DNA from: Pisolithus tinctorius
Taxonomy: Eukaryota > Basidiomycota > Agaricomycetes > Boletales > Pisolithaceae
Direction of reading: 5' to 3'
NCBI GenBank assembly: GCA_024663395.1
Contig: JANFAH010000001.1
Location: forward strand, 1,798,001 to 1,862,000
Length of the DNA: 64,000 nt
The position numbers and the translations under genes are program-made. Under the pieces are notes generated by a model, which saw only the letters and a list, made by a program, of their open reading frames with translations, was not told where the DNA came from and did not search any database. Each line of letters opens with the position of its first letter. Position 1 is the stretch's first letter. Positions 31,420 to 42,799 of the stretch are shown piece by piece.

Positions 31420-32298
31420 CTACAGTAACTCAGTTTTAGCTACTTGGGACCACAACTCATCAGAACTACTGGCTGTGGAAGAAGGCTTGATATGACCAAG
31501 GATATCATCTAAAGACTTGGGCCAAAATGGCCCGTTAGGAACTGGAGTCACATACACCAATCCTTCGTTGTAGTTGGTAGTATAAGCTTGTAGTGCTGCA
31601 GCAAACGTCTTGAACCTCTTATGACTATTGTCAGGCACACCGGTGACACGCGCCTGAACCGCCAGCCTTCTGATAGTTAGCTGTATGGATAAATATTATC
31701 TGAAAGCGGAACTGACCATTGGAAAAAAATGCCAACTTCCTGTCCTACTGTGATGACATAGTAGCCATCAATACTGTCCATGGTGTCAGGAGGCAGAAAT
31801 GTCGATGGATGGGGCCCAGGAAAGTGGAGAGGAAAAACCAGTGTAGGGCATGGAGCTGTAGGCGGGGAACTGCTTGGGGCCGGTGCCAGCTGTTGGGTGG
31901 GAGGAGTTGACTTGGGTGAGCGACGAGATTTAGGAGTGGATGTTGGGCTAGTCACCAAGTGGGAGGAAACCATCGACACAGGCATCCTTGACCTGGGCGA
32001 TGCCTGTAGTATGTGTGATGGCGTCCGGATCTGTGGTGTACGCGGTGTCTGGGGAATGCGTGAAAATGTTATAGACTCTTCTGTCGTCGTCCGAGTCCAA
32101 GTGACTGTGTCGCAGTTGATATCTGTAGGTGATATGTAGTTAGTAGCAATCACCATGGCAGATAGAAAAAGATTAATTACCTGAGAGCTGCATTGACTCT
32201 AGCAACTCATGAAGTGCGCTAGAGGAGTGGCGACGGGATAGGCCAGAGTGTGAGCGGGACTCTTCGCTCATTGAGTTATCAAGCTGATGCAACAGCAT
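31420..32298 (-). CDS. Protein with RNase H1 N-terminal (viroplasmin-like) domain, KDZ cargo candidate
   Basis: Three exons: MLLHQLDNSMSEES (from 32,298), a Ser/Pro/Thr-rich exon of about 32,123-31,716 ending in YYVITVGQEVGIFFQW, and TIRRLAVQARVTGVPDN...HKRFKTFAAALQAYTTNY to the stop at 31,420. The split motif YYV.TVG..VGIF...W, V.GV and KRFKTFAAALQAY resembles the small RNase H1 N-terminal domain that binds RNA-DNA hybrids and also occurs in viroplasmins. No catalytic RNase H domain follows. It is divergent from the KDZ gene starting near 32,406, which suggests cargo. No premature stop was seen. Confidence 0.65.
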
Positions 32299-32405
32299 GC
32301 TGGAGGTATTGGAACAAGGAGGTTAATAAGCTGTCAAGTATATGATATGATCATGTGGTAAATGTCAAGCTTGTGTAGGAGCAGGAAACACGTCGTGAAC
32401 AAACG

Positions 32406-32510
32406 ATGAGCCTAGGGAAATTACGGATGAAGCAACCAAGGAACAGAACTTGCCTTTCCCTCAGTCTAGTGTGAGAAGTCCGCTCAGCAGGGTCGCAAGG
32501 AGTCGCGCGC
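32406..32510 (+). pseudogene. KDZ transposase (CxC1 type), 5' fragment left of the LTR insertion
   Basis: A possible start ATG at 32,406 (MSLGKLRMKQPRN) is followed by sequence whose reading AGGGTCGCAAGGAGTCGCGC continues, after removal of the inserted element and one target copy, into ACTCAGCTTACACATAC at 44,669 (QGRKESRTQLTHTVYN). The N-terminal exon is poorly conserved, so the start is tentative. Confidence 0.4.
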
Positions 32511-32858
32511 TGTAGGGAATGTAATTTCCCTACTGGGGGAATTGTTTTATTTTGATGATTTTACTTTATTTTGTTCTAGCTATCCCTCTGCTACTTGTTC
32601 TTAGAATTTCGCTTTTTTTGTTGCTTAGTCAGCACTACCTAGTGACTGGCATAGTTAGTTTTCCTTGAAAAACAATAGACGAGTTACCACAGACGAGAGA
32701 CGAGTTCGAGCAGGTCGTTTCCCTGCACCCAGACAGCCTCAGAAGCCTTCAGACAACTACCAGGATCTTGCTAGGCTATAGGAGCCCCTTTTGGCCTACT
32801 CATTCCCCTCAGATCTCATCATTCTCCTCACTCATCCTCTTAAATCTATTTTCCTACA
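32511..32858 (+). repeat. 5' LTR of gag-only element copy 2, with adjacent primer-binding site
   Basis: This 348-bp LTR starts TGTAGGGAATGTAATTTCCC, a terminal hairpin, and ends ATTTTCCTACA. The primer-binding site TGGAGCCCACCGCGAGGG follows at 32,861-32,878 after the two-base spacer AC. Confidence 0.88.
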
Positions 32859-33180
32859 ACTGGAGCCCACCGCGAGGGGCTTCTGTCTTAGCCTGGCACC
32901 CCTCCTACTATCCTCAGCTTCGTTTTTGCAGTTTTCCTGCTCTGTTTTCGCAATTTTCAGGCTTGGTTTAGCAAGTTTCACCTCTTGGTCTCGTCTTTTC
33001 ACAGTCCCATAGTCGCATTTTCGTGTTTTCTTGCTCACACACATTCGCATATCAAGCATTCACACTCGTATTACCCCCTGAAGTCATGCTCGGCCTCAAA
33101 ATTCCGTGCCGAGGCTCGCCCGAAGCACCGAGCTTCTCTGGGCGCCCTGAGGACCTTCAAAGCTATTTTGATGACATAAT

Positions 33181-33404
33181 TATGGAAAGCCAGACACTCA
33201 CGCCACATAATTTTTGAACTCAGTGCCGAACGCCCGAGCACTTACTACTTTTGAAAAAAAAACTTTTGGCGAGACCCCAATCACCATTATACCATTGTTG
33301 AACATCCAATACAACAAGTCCATTCGCTATTGTGCCAACGTCCGAAGTCCCATCACCATGAGTTCACATGCTATAGTGATAGATTCAGCGGTCATTTACA
33401 AAAA
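33181..33404 (+). repeat. Left terminal inverted repeat, about 224 bp
   Basis: It pairs with 41,070-41,276. Shared blocks include the 19-bp tip, TTACTACTTTTGAAAAAAA, GCGAGACCCCAATCACCAT and TTCACATGCTATAG. Some differences are CpG transitions (CTCACGCC against CTCGCGCC). Confidence 0.88.
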
Positions 33405-33474
33405 ATATTGTGTAGTTTTATCTGAGTTCAATATCACATAGACCCACAGCTTAGAGTACATATGTGTCTAATGT

Positions 33475-36400
33475 CTAAGTGGTTGAACGAAGAGACTTCA
33501 ATCCATGGCTGAAAGCCTTCATCCCAAAGCCTTCCCATCTACAAAACAAGTTGCAAATATGTTGATTCTCGAACAGCGCCACCCCTTTCTCCACATTCCC
33601 CTCACCGAAGAGTCTTCGACCTTCAGCAACATCACTAGGGACAATAAAAGAGCGCGGGACGTTGACAAGGTAGAATACTGAGTAAAATGTACTTACGGAT
33701 GTGTGAGGATCTGCGGATCTGTCAAAAGCAGTCCACTACCTGGTTGAACTCATGTAAGTAGATGCATGAATAGTGCCGCCTATTGCCACAGCTTACCTTG
33801 ATAGTCAGATATGTATACTTGACCACCAGTCATTATGTACTGTACGTGTTGAGTGAAGGCCAAAAAGTCCACGATCTCTTCTGCCTTTGTATCCAGAAGG
33901 AAGCAAGGAGCCGCATCGCCGTTGTGGATGTACTTCACAAACTCATCATCTGAGGACATGTGGATGAGTTTCTCAACAAGGTATGCGACATTCACAATAC
34001 TGCTGGGCTTGGACAGCTTCCCAGACCCCCTTTCTGTTTCCGCTGGCACATCCGAATACGCAAATAACAATCCTGCGTCCACAAAGTGCAGGCGAGGAAT
34101 TTCGAAAGGTGGCGGTACCTTGGTATCTTCGACAGCACGATCAACAAATTGGTACGTCATCTGCAAAAGTGCTTTGGCCCAGTACAAAGCGTTGGCTTCG
34201 CGGTAGAGTATGTTGGACTCGTCTTGTAGGGCATAACATGTGAATGGGGGTTTGACTTCCGCAGGATGGTCGTCGATATACGGTCTTTTGAGGATGATGT
34301 GATTGTTGGGAGATGACCCGATACCCGTGTCCCTGAGAGGTGATAGGTTGAGTTGCGCAATTTGGGCTGTCTTGAATGCTCTGACTCTGATGATCGAATC
34401 GGCAGAGGCATCAAGCTGGATTTTCCCAGAGCAAAGGTCAGCATTTCTAATATCGAATGCAGCCTTCTCGCTGACCAGATCGTTAAGATCACGGGTTGGG
34501 ATGGGGTAAAAGTCCACTTGTATGACTTTCTGCCAGAAGACTAAGATACATCAGTACTTCGAAACTACAATGATATCAACTGGAAAGTCTGCTTACCTGT
34601 CTTTACATTGAATTCGGAGGCCCCCCCAGACTGTAATGCTTTCTTGATTTGATTGCGGTTGGGGGACAAGAAAGTTTTCGCAGATCTCTTCTGGGGCGGA
34701 AGGGGAGTAGAACCGCTGGACGAACTACTAGTATGATGGTGGTGGCGTTTACCGGACATCACACTTGAATTAGTGGGCGGCACCATATCCTATGTTCAAT
34801 GCGTTAGTGGATGGGTTGGGTCAAAATCATGTTGGAGCTAAGCATACCTTTTCTCCATCCCGAAGATGTGCCACATCGTGCGAGATTGGGCGATCAAACA
34901 TGCTACTTGACGTCGTAGAAACCACTCCCTTGGAGAAAAAAAGAGTGGATGGCTCAGAAATCATCATGCTTCGAGGTACAACTGGCGTCGAGACTGTAGA
35001 ACCAGGGAGAGAAGCGCTCAAGCCGGCCTGAGATGTCTGCTGTTCGTGGGCAGGTGGGCTAGAGCGGAGCTTCTCTCGAAATTCTTCAAATTCTTCCCAT
35101 TGATTCGCAGGTACAATGACGAATAACATGAACTGTTTTGATTTAAAAACCTTCGCTTTTGATCCTTTCTGATTGCTGTCATGGAGACAGTCACCATAAA
35201 AGTATGCCATTGGGCTCAAATGTCTGGAAAGGTCAACCCATTTACTGTCGTGGACGAAGAATTCCTCCTCTCGCCAGGGAAACTGTGGGCAGTAATCTTT
35301 GATGCGCAGTACCAAAATGCCAAGTGCTATGGCCGAAAGTTTGTGCGCAGTGCTCAGCGCGTCAACGTCTTTCAGCCCCTCACAGATACTCTATTGAACT
35401 CGATTAACACCACTCATACAATCTGAATCGAGCAAAACTTACCCCGATGTTGTTTGCTCGCAGATTCTTCTTTTTGCCCCCAGCTTCGAAGACTGCCCAT
35501 ATTTCTAAGGAGATTGTCTCTGCGGGAGGCGGGTTGTGAGCCATGCGTGCCCAACATTCACGTTGAGCCGCATAATGCACATGCTGTGCGCTATAACCAG
35601 TGGAGCCAGGCGGCAGCGTGATCATGTGGCCCAATGCAGCATTTGCTGGAGGGTTTGCTGGCCGAGGGACATTCTGCCAAGCGGATGGCACTTGGACACT
35701 TGGACCAGCAGGGGAAAACTTGGAGTTGTGATGAGCAGTTGGCATTGGCGGTGGAGGCATCAGCATTGCCAAGTTGCCGAGGTTTGGAGCAGCATTTGAC
35801 ATGGCCACAACGGCAGGGGGGTTGACCGAAGCTACGAATAAGTTGAGTTTAGCAGCAAGTCTGAACGCACAGATTGGACATACCTCGCAACTGTGCAGCG
35901 CTTATGGACTGATGTATGTACCATGGATTGGGTGATGCTGAGGATGTATGAGTCCAAGCCCAACGAACAGAGCAGAACATATGTACCATTGGTGTTTTGT
36001 GCCCGAGCTATGGTGGCCGGTTTGTTCTTGTACCACCTATGACACGCTTCACAGACGAATTTACTGGGCTGAGCAGGATCATAGGCAGCAACGTAGAGGC
36101 AAGGCTCGCCCTTGCGTATCAGAGCTTGGCACCGAGACCGCTGGCAGATCCTGTCTTCTTTTGCGAACGCATCCTCAGTAAACTGAGTAACGAGGTTTGA
36201 AACAGACACTTGCATGGGGGAAGGATCACAAGATAACGAAGATACTGAGTGAATGGGCGAGAACGACGGTAAACAGGTTAAGTACGATCCACCGGATGAT
36301 GACCGGCTGGTATCCCAGTTGATGGAACCACTGGCACACACAAGGCCTGACCATAAAAATGTAACAAACTTCCTTCATTAGCTAGTTTGTCATGAGATAA

Positions 36401-36763
36401 ATTCCGGGCACTTACTTCAGCCAAGATGGAATCAGACGATGAAATATGCGAGGATGTTTCATGCAGCAGCCCTAGCATTGACCTTAAGTGTAGCAGATGG
36501 CTGATGAACTTTGGAATGGGTCCTTGAATGGATTTGGAAGCCTACCTGTAGGTTTCAGAGGAACACGACTGTACCTTGAGGACACAGGGGGTTAAATCGA
36601 GTGACAGAATCCACGGTAAAAGGTCGTATTCGCAACCTTGAGGCATGGTTTGTCTTGAACGGTCACACGAAAGAGTAGGACGAGAACCCAATTCGTCAAG
36701 CATCAGACAAGGGCGGCCCATCGAAGCAGCATGAGGAGATAGACACACGGTGAATGTGCCCAT
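33475..36763 (-). CDS. Alpha-type protein kinase with N-terminal zinc finger, transposon cargo
   Basis: This is an atypical (MHCK/EF2K-type) protein kinase, here multi-exon. The probable start is MGTFTVCLSPHAAS (36,763). A Cys-rich N-terminal module follows (ICQRSRCQALIRKGEPC, FVCEACHRWY) near 36,170-36,020, then Pro-rich linkers. The kinase core is at about 34,517-33,790: ALYWAKALLQMTYQFVDRAV, LVEKLI, CFLLDTKAEEIVDF, LAFTQHVQYIMTGG and ISDYQG. Another exon reads LLLTDPQILTHP near 33,730. The C-terminal metal-binding end (FENQHICNLFCRWEGFG) runs to TAG at 33,475. These match family landmarks including the AFTQ..Y..T.G and LTDPQI blocks. No premature stop was found; substrate unknown. Confidence 0.8.
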
Positions 36764-36975
36764 TGCAGAAGGTTGAACAGAGAGCCTAAGCGATCAGCTG
36801 TCCATACACGTGTCTGTAATACTTGTGATCACAATGACTCGCACACGTCTGCAATGCTTGTGATTGCAACACTATAACACAGCTTTGGTACATCTTAACA
36901 CGTCAACAGGAGATCTTAAGAGTCAGGGTGAACTGACTACTGTGGAAACCCTTCAGCTTACAGCGCACCATTCTC

Positions 36976-39602
36976 ATGTCTACCCTCTCGAAGAATCAGA
37001 ATAAACCTACTCGTAAGTGCTAGTTCTCCCAGCGATATGACGATGTATTACTCATGACCTACAGCACCCCTTGACCAAATCGAGCCCCACATCAGGTGAC
37101 TGTGGAAAGCCCGCCTGACAGATAAGGAGATTGTTTCCGAAATCCGCAAACATATCGATACGAGTGTCTATGGTATTGGGTGAGGTTTTCTTTGAAAGGG
37201 AGTGACTCGTGACTCACTGATAATCTCAGCCTCACCAAGTTTCAGGAAATTCGAAAGCAGCTTGGACTACTTTGCACCCGCCAACAGGGACACACCTGCG
37301 AGAGTATCCAAGATGTCATGGTTGAGATGTGGACAATGTACCCCGATGCGGGGGTACGTGAGATGATTGGGTTGCTCTTTCATGAGCACGGTATGGCTGT
37401 CTCAAGGTAAGCAAACCGTGACCAATTGTCCGCTCACTTGCAGAATGCTGATGAGAAATTGGCATGTAGAAGTGTGATCCGAGAGTATTTTGTTACCTAT
37501 GAACCCCACTTATTGAAGAGCTGCAAAGCCAATTGTTTGCAGCGTTGCCGTTTCTGGGCAGCCGGCGTAAATGATATATGGGCTGTGGACCAGCACGACA
37601 AGTGGTTGCGTTTCAGCCTCGCGCTACACACCGGCATCGAACCTTTTTCAGGCCGTATCCTCTGGACCAGGGTTTGGCACTCCAATCGCAACCTGCAGCT
37701 CATCCTCTCTTATTACCTCGATACTGTCGAAGAATTCGGCTGTAAGTTCCACGCATATGTTCCTATTTTTGCTCAAGTTCACGGTCCGTAAGACATTCCC
37801 ATGATCACTCAAAGTGATCCAGGTACCGAAAACTTCGGAATTGCGAATGCACAAACTCTACTGCGGCAGATGCATGATCCGGCTCTTGAGGGCTACGTTC
37901 AGCACCGGTGGATGCGTACGAAGAAGAATATCAAGCCAGAGATAGCCTGGTCCCAGCTCCGCCACCATTTCTCCCCAGGTTTTGAATCTCTACTTGATAT
38001 GGGTGTAGATTCTGGCTGGTATGACCCTGACAACACGCTACAGCTGTAAGTATGCCGTTCATGCCTGTCCCTGTATGTATTCAAAGTGACCCCATCCACA
38101 GCATGGTTTTTCGATGGGTATTCATCCCTTGGCTCCAAGTTGAGCTAAACAACTATCAAGACCGCATCAATAACAGCTGAAAGCGTTGCGACAAAAGAAA
38201 GGTTTTGCCTCACGGAATCCCAGAACTCATCTATACATGCCCAGAGGACTACGGGGCGTTGAATTTCAAGGCATGTCCTAACTATCTTGTAGCTTACATT
38301 TCAATGCTAACCTACTATGTATTTGTGTGTGATGTAGATAATGGTTTCTCCAGACACCATCGAACGAGTGCGACAATTGTACATCGATTGTCACGACCGT
38401 GCATTCATTATAAGTCCCTACACACTCCGCACCCTACTCCGCCGGTCATTCACTCACTCCACACCAACTCCGCCCAACTTCTGTTGGTTGCGAACCATCT
38501 CTGCTCCGACTGCTGTCGGACTTGTGTTTCTCTCCTACCAGACCGAGCGGACCATTCTCTGAGGGGTCATGTGACTACCTTCGCAGTCAGGTACTCCACA
38601 GCACGCTCACCGCATGGTCCAGCGCCTGGACTATTTCCTTTTCTGGATGTTCTGTGTTACCCATTCATATGTCCTCCGTCTACCCTTCATTCGTCGTCCA
38701 GGAAATTTTACTTGAAAATTTATGAGTCTCTGTATGTCAGTTCCGATTCCAGTTACTGTACCTCCGTAGCAGTATAAGAGCATGTACTGTACTCTGCTGT
38801 TCTTCAGTATGAATATCAACTTAGTTCCTACTCCCTCTGATTCCGTCTTCTGCCTGTTGGAGTTATCTCCGACTCTCCGTCTGTACTCTCCCTCTGAAAT
38901 ACGAGGGCTGAGATCGTGCAAGGGGGTAGCGCACGAGCTAAACCCGACGCCCTCACTCTGCTCCACCTTTGTCTCGGCGGTCTTCGTTCCTGCCGACACT
39001 CCGCTAGTCGGAGTTCTGTCCCTGTGTGTCGGACTTGCTTCCGGACCCTCCTCTAGACCTTATTAAGCGTCGGAGTTGGTCGGAGTAGGCTTGGACTTGA
39101 CATTGATCCCAACCACATTGTGTTTGACCTTGTGCCCCCTTCTCTCAAAGCGTTCATCGAAGCATGTTACTTTCAATTGGGCAGCCCTTCTGTTGGACAC
39201 ACCTCCGCGTGGACTGTCTACTGCGATATCCTGGACCTAATGCGGCACTGTGAGGGAGTGCCCGCCATTCTGACAGCAATGGAAGACTGTCTCAATGTAG
39301 CTTCCGAGGAATTGAATCTCCTGCCAGGCCTCCATGCTCTCCACGAAGTGGAGGGTTATATGGGTGGCGTTGCAAATGGACTGGGCCTTCGTAAGTGTTT
39401 GCTTCATAATCCGAACAGCAATCCTTTCTGATTCCTGTTCATTTCAGAGGCCAGCCATCTACAGACAATGGATGCTCTGAACATTGATGAGCCTGATATC
39501 TACAATGAGATCGACGCCGCTCCTCCACTTCTAGTGGCTCAGTTTTCTTCGGAGGAGGAGGATGATGAGGTGGACGAGGAGGACATCGACGCCGGTCTGT
39601 GA
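36976..39602 (+). pseudogene. Integrase-core (DDE) protein, likely transposase, broken by two TGA and a solo LTR
   Basis: The start is MSTLSKNQNKPT (36,976). An N-terminal helical part (LTDKEIVSEIRKHIDTSVYG, REMIGLLFHEHG) resembles a DNA-binding region. The core has VNDIWAVDQHDKW near 37,570 (first Asp), ITQSDPGTENFG near 37,805 (second Asp) and IPWLQVELNNY near 38,135 (candidate Glu), then KVLPHGIPELIY. The C-terminal part (VFDLVPPSLKAFIEACYF, YMGGVANGLG) ends in an acidic tail at 39,602. TGA codons lie at 37,097-37,099 (HIR-stop-LWK) and 38,178-38,180 (NNS-stop-KRC). A solo LTR sits between LYI and DPNHIVFD. The family resembles basidiomycete proteins usually labelled integrase core domain. 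Confidence 0.78.
38389..39102 (+). mobile_element. Solo LTR (family A), 714 bp, inside the integrase-like gene
   Basis: The tips are TGTCACGACC and CTTGACA. Target duplications are TCGAT (38,384-38,388) and TTGAT (39,103-39,107), differing by one CpG transition. Removing it restores the reading LYI-DPNH-VFDLV. It is the same family as the solo LTR at 9,029-9,838, in the opposite orientation. Confidence 0.87.
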
Positions 39603-39789
39603 ATGTAGCCTATCTCACATCTTCCTTACGAGCTAGTTTGTCAATTCAGCGGCTGGTAGTCTCCCCGTCTTACACAATTGCATTGTTATTGTCTTGTGGT
39701 GTCCGGAATGAAAACCTCATGTAGTACTTTTACATACAAGAGTGGTTAAGATTGCACAACCTCGAGCATTCACACAACATGTGCTGGTC

Positions 39790-41054
39790 ATGTGGCGTCG
39801 TTCTTCGATTGGCGAGATTAACCCTTGGGAGTATAACTGTATTGATGTCTTTGTTGAGAAAGCAACTTACTTTCTCAAGAGCGGTTCACTAGGTGCCTTG
39901 CACTCGTTCTTATCCATCCCATTTCTTGGAATGCCTGGCGAATTCTGGTACATAAAGTGGTGCGATGGCGAGCTCTTGGCATTCAACATCTACATGGCCA
40001 ACTCAGAACACTGCTGGGCTCTTGTTGGTGGCAATGGTGGTGCCCGTGTTTATGGGTCTGAGGACTGGTACGTCGTTCATACAACCCAATCTCGAATACG
40101 AGTACTAAAACACAGTCCATAGTCCGTTTATTGCGTGCGGCCGTCAGACACAAGCCTTCCCCCTTGCGATCCAATGTAAAACAAGCTCTGAAGCTAGCCA
40201 CGTTGCAAAAACTCTTCAAGCCATCATAGATACACTTCCGCACAATGCAGACTACACGCAGATACTTGCAGCATTCGACATTCCACGTGTACGGACGTTA
40301 CTGGAAGATGAAAGTAGTTTTTATGCGATTGTCATTGGTTTGCCCCCTGGTATTCATCGCACAGCGTGAGTCTTTAATCTCATACTATGTAGTTTGTAGC
40401 TTGACTTCATTCAGCGAGAGCGCAACGCGTGCTGAAGGGTCATTTAAATACTGTGTACGAAGGGAAACTACTTCGTTTTGGACTGCATTAGCCTTCATGA
40501 TTGTCAAAGGAGTCCCACAACGCATGCCACCCATGTTGACGCACGACCAGATAGGTGAAAGTCCCCCTCCGGCCACAGCCAATTCTTTGGCTGAACAGCT
40601 CCATCGCTCGCTATCCATTTCACCTCAATCTCAACAAACTACCTCAATGCCTTCGCATGCTTCTATGTCATCATCTGACCCGACCTTTTTGCATACCTCA
40701 TCTACATCTCGCTCCTCCACTCTGACATCAACTGTCTCATCTAGGTCAGAGGCCGCGATCTCTCCCATCATTTATAGTCATGTCCATAATCTTCGTGGCA
40801 TCGTTTCCAGCAATTATTATCCAACCTCGACTTCATGCGTCCGGAACCTTGCTCACCCACTTGGTGACCTAGCGGCTTGCTATCTTGCATCCCATGGATA
40901 TGGCGCTGGGGACGTCGAACGTATTATCCAGGCGCACGAGCATGCGCATAACAACGAAGATCTGGTTATTTTTCTTGCCGGCCAGGGTATGTCTGTTAGT
41001 GAAGCAAGATTTTTGTTGCGGCTTGTAGATCTACGGGATATTGGGCTTAGATAA
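39790..41054 (+). CDS. Third gene of the alpha-kinase transposon, possible viroplasmin-like domain
   Basis: Three exons: 39,790 to about 40,066 (MWRRSSIGEINPWEYN, MANSEHCWALVGGNGGARVY), about 40,122-40,364 (FIACGRQTQAFPLAIQC, SFYAIVIGLPPGIHR), and about 40,400 to TAA at 41,052-41,054 (ATRAEGSFKYCV, TALAFMIVKGVPQRM, then a Ser/Thr-rich stretch and a helical end). FYAIVIGLPPGIHR...TALAFMIVKG weakly recalls the RNase H1 N-terminal fold also seen at 31,420-32,298. An upstream exon before 39,790 is possible. It ends 15 bp before the right inverted repeat. No premature stop was found. Confidence 0.6.
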
Positions 41055-41069
41055 AACTCTATGCTACTG

Positions 41070-41276
41070 TTTTGTAAATGACCGTCGAATCTATCGCTAT
41101 AGCATGTGAACCTATGGTAATGGAACTTCGGACGTTGGCACAACAACGAATGGACATCTATCAACAGCACAATGGTGATTGGGGTCTCGCCGAAAGTTTT
41201 TTTCAAAAGTAGTAAGTGCTCGGGCGTTCGGCGCTGAGTTCAAAAATTATGTGGCGCGAGTGTCTGGCTTTCCATA
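41070..41276 (-). repeat. Right terminal inverted repeat, about 207 bp
   Basis: This is the reverse complement of 33,181-33,404 with scattered substitutions and small indels. It ends CTTTCCATA, followed by the CATAAT target copy at 41,277-41,282. Confidence 0.88.
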
Positions 41277-42799
41277 CATAATCGACTTCTGTGATGGATT
41301 CGGCCTCTCGGACAGGCTCGCACGCATCAAATTTGCGCTCAAATATGCGCCTTTCGAATTGGTGGACCTCTGGTCCCACTTCGTCAGTAGTAGTCAAGGA
41401 GATTGGGCTCGTTTTACCTCGGAAATCACTCAGCAGTACCCAGAATTGGATGAAACGAGTCGAAGTCATGCCACCGAGCTTGCCAGCCTAAAGGTTGGAT
41501 TTGCGAGTTCAGATGTCATCTCAATGTCATCCCTAGGGCAATATTATTGCAATTTCCGTCGAATTTCGTTATCTCTCGAGAACCTACTGGGTCCATTGCC
41601 CCACCTGACCAGTATGTTCAAGTATGGGTTCCCTCCAGAGTTCAGGCAAGAGGTGCTTGAACACCACGACGCATCAGAGTATTCTGTGCTCAGTCTAATG
41701 TCTACAGCTAAGGAGGTCCTGAGGTCGAGTGGCGGCCTCTGGAAGAGCTGCAAGGTCGACAGTTCGCGCGCGCAGCCATCACGCGCCTCGGACAGTCGCT
41801 CTCCCCGCCATTCATACTCGTTCTGCTTCTTCTGCGGACTTTCGGGCCATATTCAGGCAGGTTGCTATTCCTTCAAGTCATATTTAGCTTTGGGAAAGTG
41901 TCTACTCGTAAATGGCCGTGTTGTTCTACCTACTGGACTGGAAATCCCACGTGAAGTTGCCGGACGAACTCTGCGAGACCGTCTTGACAGCTGGTCTTCA
42001 TTGGCAAGTGAGTTTGAGGCTCGTATGGGCCCATCGCCTGCTCGCTCACTTTCACCCACAGCCGCACCCTCTCGAAGTGTGTTCGACACACTGTCGCACA
42101 TACCCGCTCAGACGAGCATCATGCATACTCAGTCCCTACCTACTGTCCAGCTCGAGCCAGTAGTACCTGACCCACCAGCCATTCAGTCTCGTTGCTCATC
42201 AGCCGAGCGCTCTCGCAGCTCACCGCACGCGCAGCCACAGTCGAGGTGGCCACATACCCAGGGCCAATTGCCCTCACGCCATTGTTCACGTTCGCGCTCG
42301 CAGACTCGAACGGGTTCATACACACATTCGAAAGATGATTTTATACCAGTCCAGTCATATGCCCGCAGCTCAATGCATTATCACACTCGAAGGCGCTCAT
42401 ATTCATATTCGACCAATAGCTCACTCCCTTCTTCCTCGTCGTCATCATCGTCCTTGCCCTCGCGCTCTCGTTCACGTTCGAGGAAGGCGGATTCATACAT
42501 CCGTTCCAAGCCGAAGCGGTCGCGCAGCTGCAGTCGCGTGCCCCAGCGCTCTCGAAGAGCGCATTAATGCTGTGTGTCACGTGAATTCTGTTATGTTTTT
42601 TTTTCGTTTTCTTTTTTTTGCCCTATGGATCTTACAATATCTAGTATGGATTTACCTACTTGTTATGCGGAGTTTTCGGTACCTTATACATGTTTAGTTT
42701 TTCTTTTCTTGTGTTCTGTGTTTTACCCCCCAGGCTCGAGTTCCCTGCAGAACGCCATTTCGCAGCGCACCTAGTGCCTTCCCGTGCTCTACACAACGC

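Larger units (their letters stand above)
33181..41276. mobile_element. 8.1-kb TIR DNA transposon with alpha-kinase, integrase-like and third gene
   Basis: The ends are long inverted repeats starting TATGGAAAGCCAGACACT on both sides. A perfect 6-bp target duplication CATAAT lies at 33,175-33,180 and 41,277-41,282; the pre-insertion gag sequence is known from copy 1 and confirms the boundaries. Contents: alpha-kinase gene (minus, 33,475-36,763), divergent integrase-like gene (plus, 36,976-39,602, itself split by a solo LTR) and a third gene (plus, 39,790-41,054). The integrase-like protein is the likely transposase. I cannot place the element in a named superfamily with confidence. Confidence 0.9.
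33086..42567 (+). pseudogene. gag: Gag of gag-only element copy 2, interrupted by the alpha-kinase transposon
   Basis: The N-terminal part is 33,086-33,180 (MLGLKIPCRGSPEAP to YFDDII) and the remainder is 41,283-42,567 (DFCDGFGLSD onward). Removing the transposon and one CATAAT copy restores the frame seen in copy 1. The zinc knuckle CFFCGLSGHIQAGC and an Arg/Ser-rich tail (RSRSRSRKAD) are present. I found no other stop, so the transposon appears to be the only inactivating change. Confidence 0.85.

Noticed and set aside
39742..39789. Start of the third transposon gene at 39,742
   Set aside because: The codon there is GTG, not ATG. The next in-frame ATG is at 39,790, although an upstream exon cannot be excluded.
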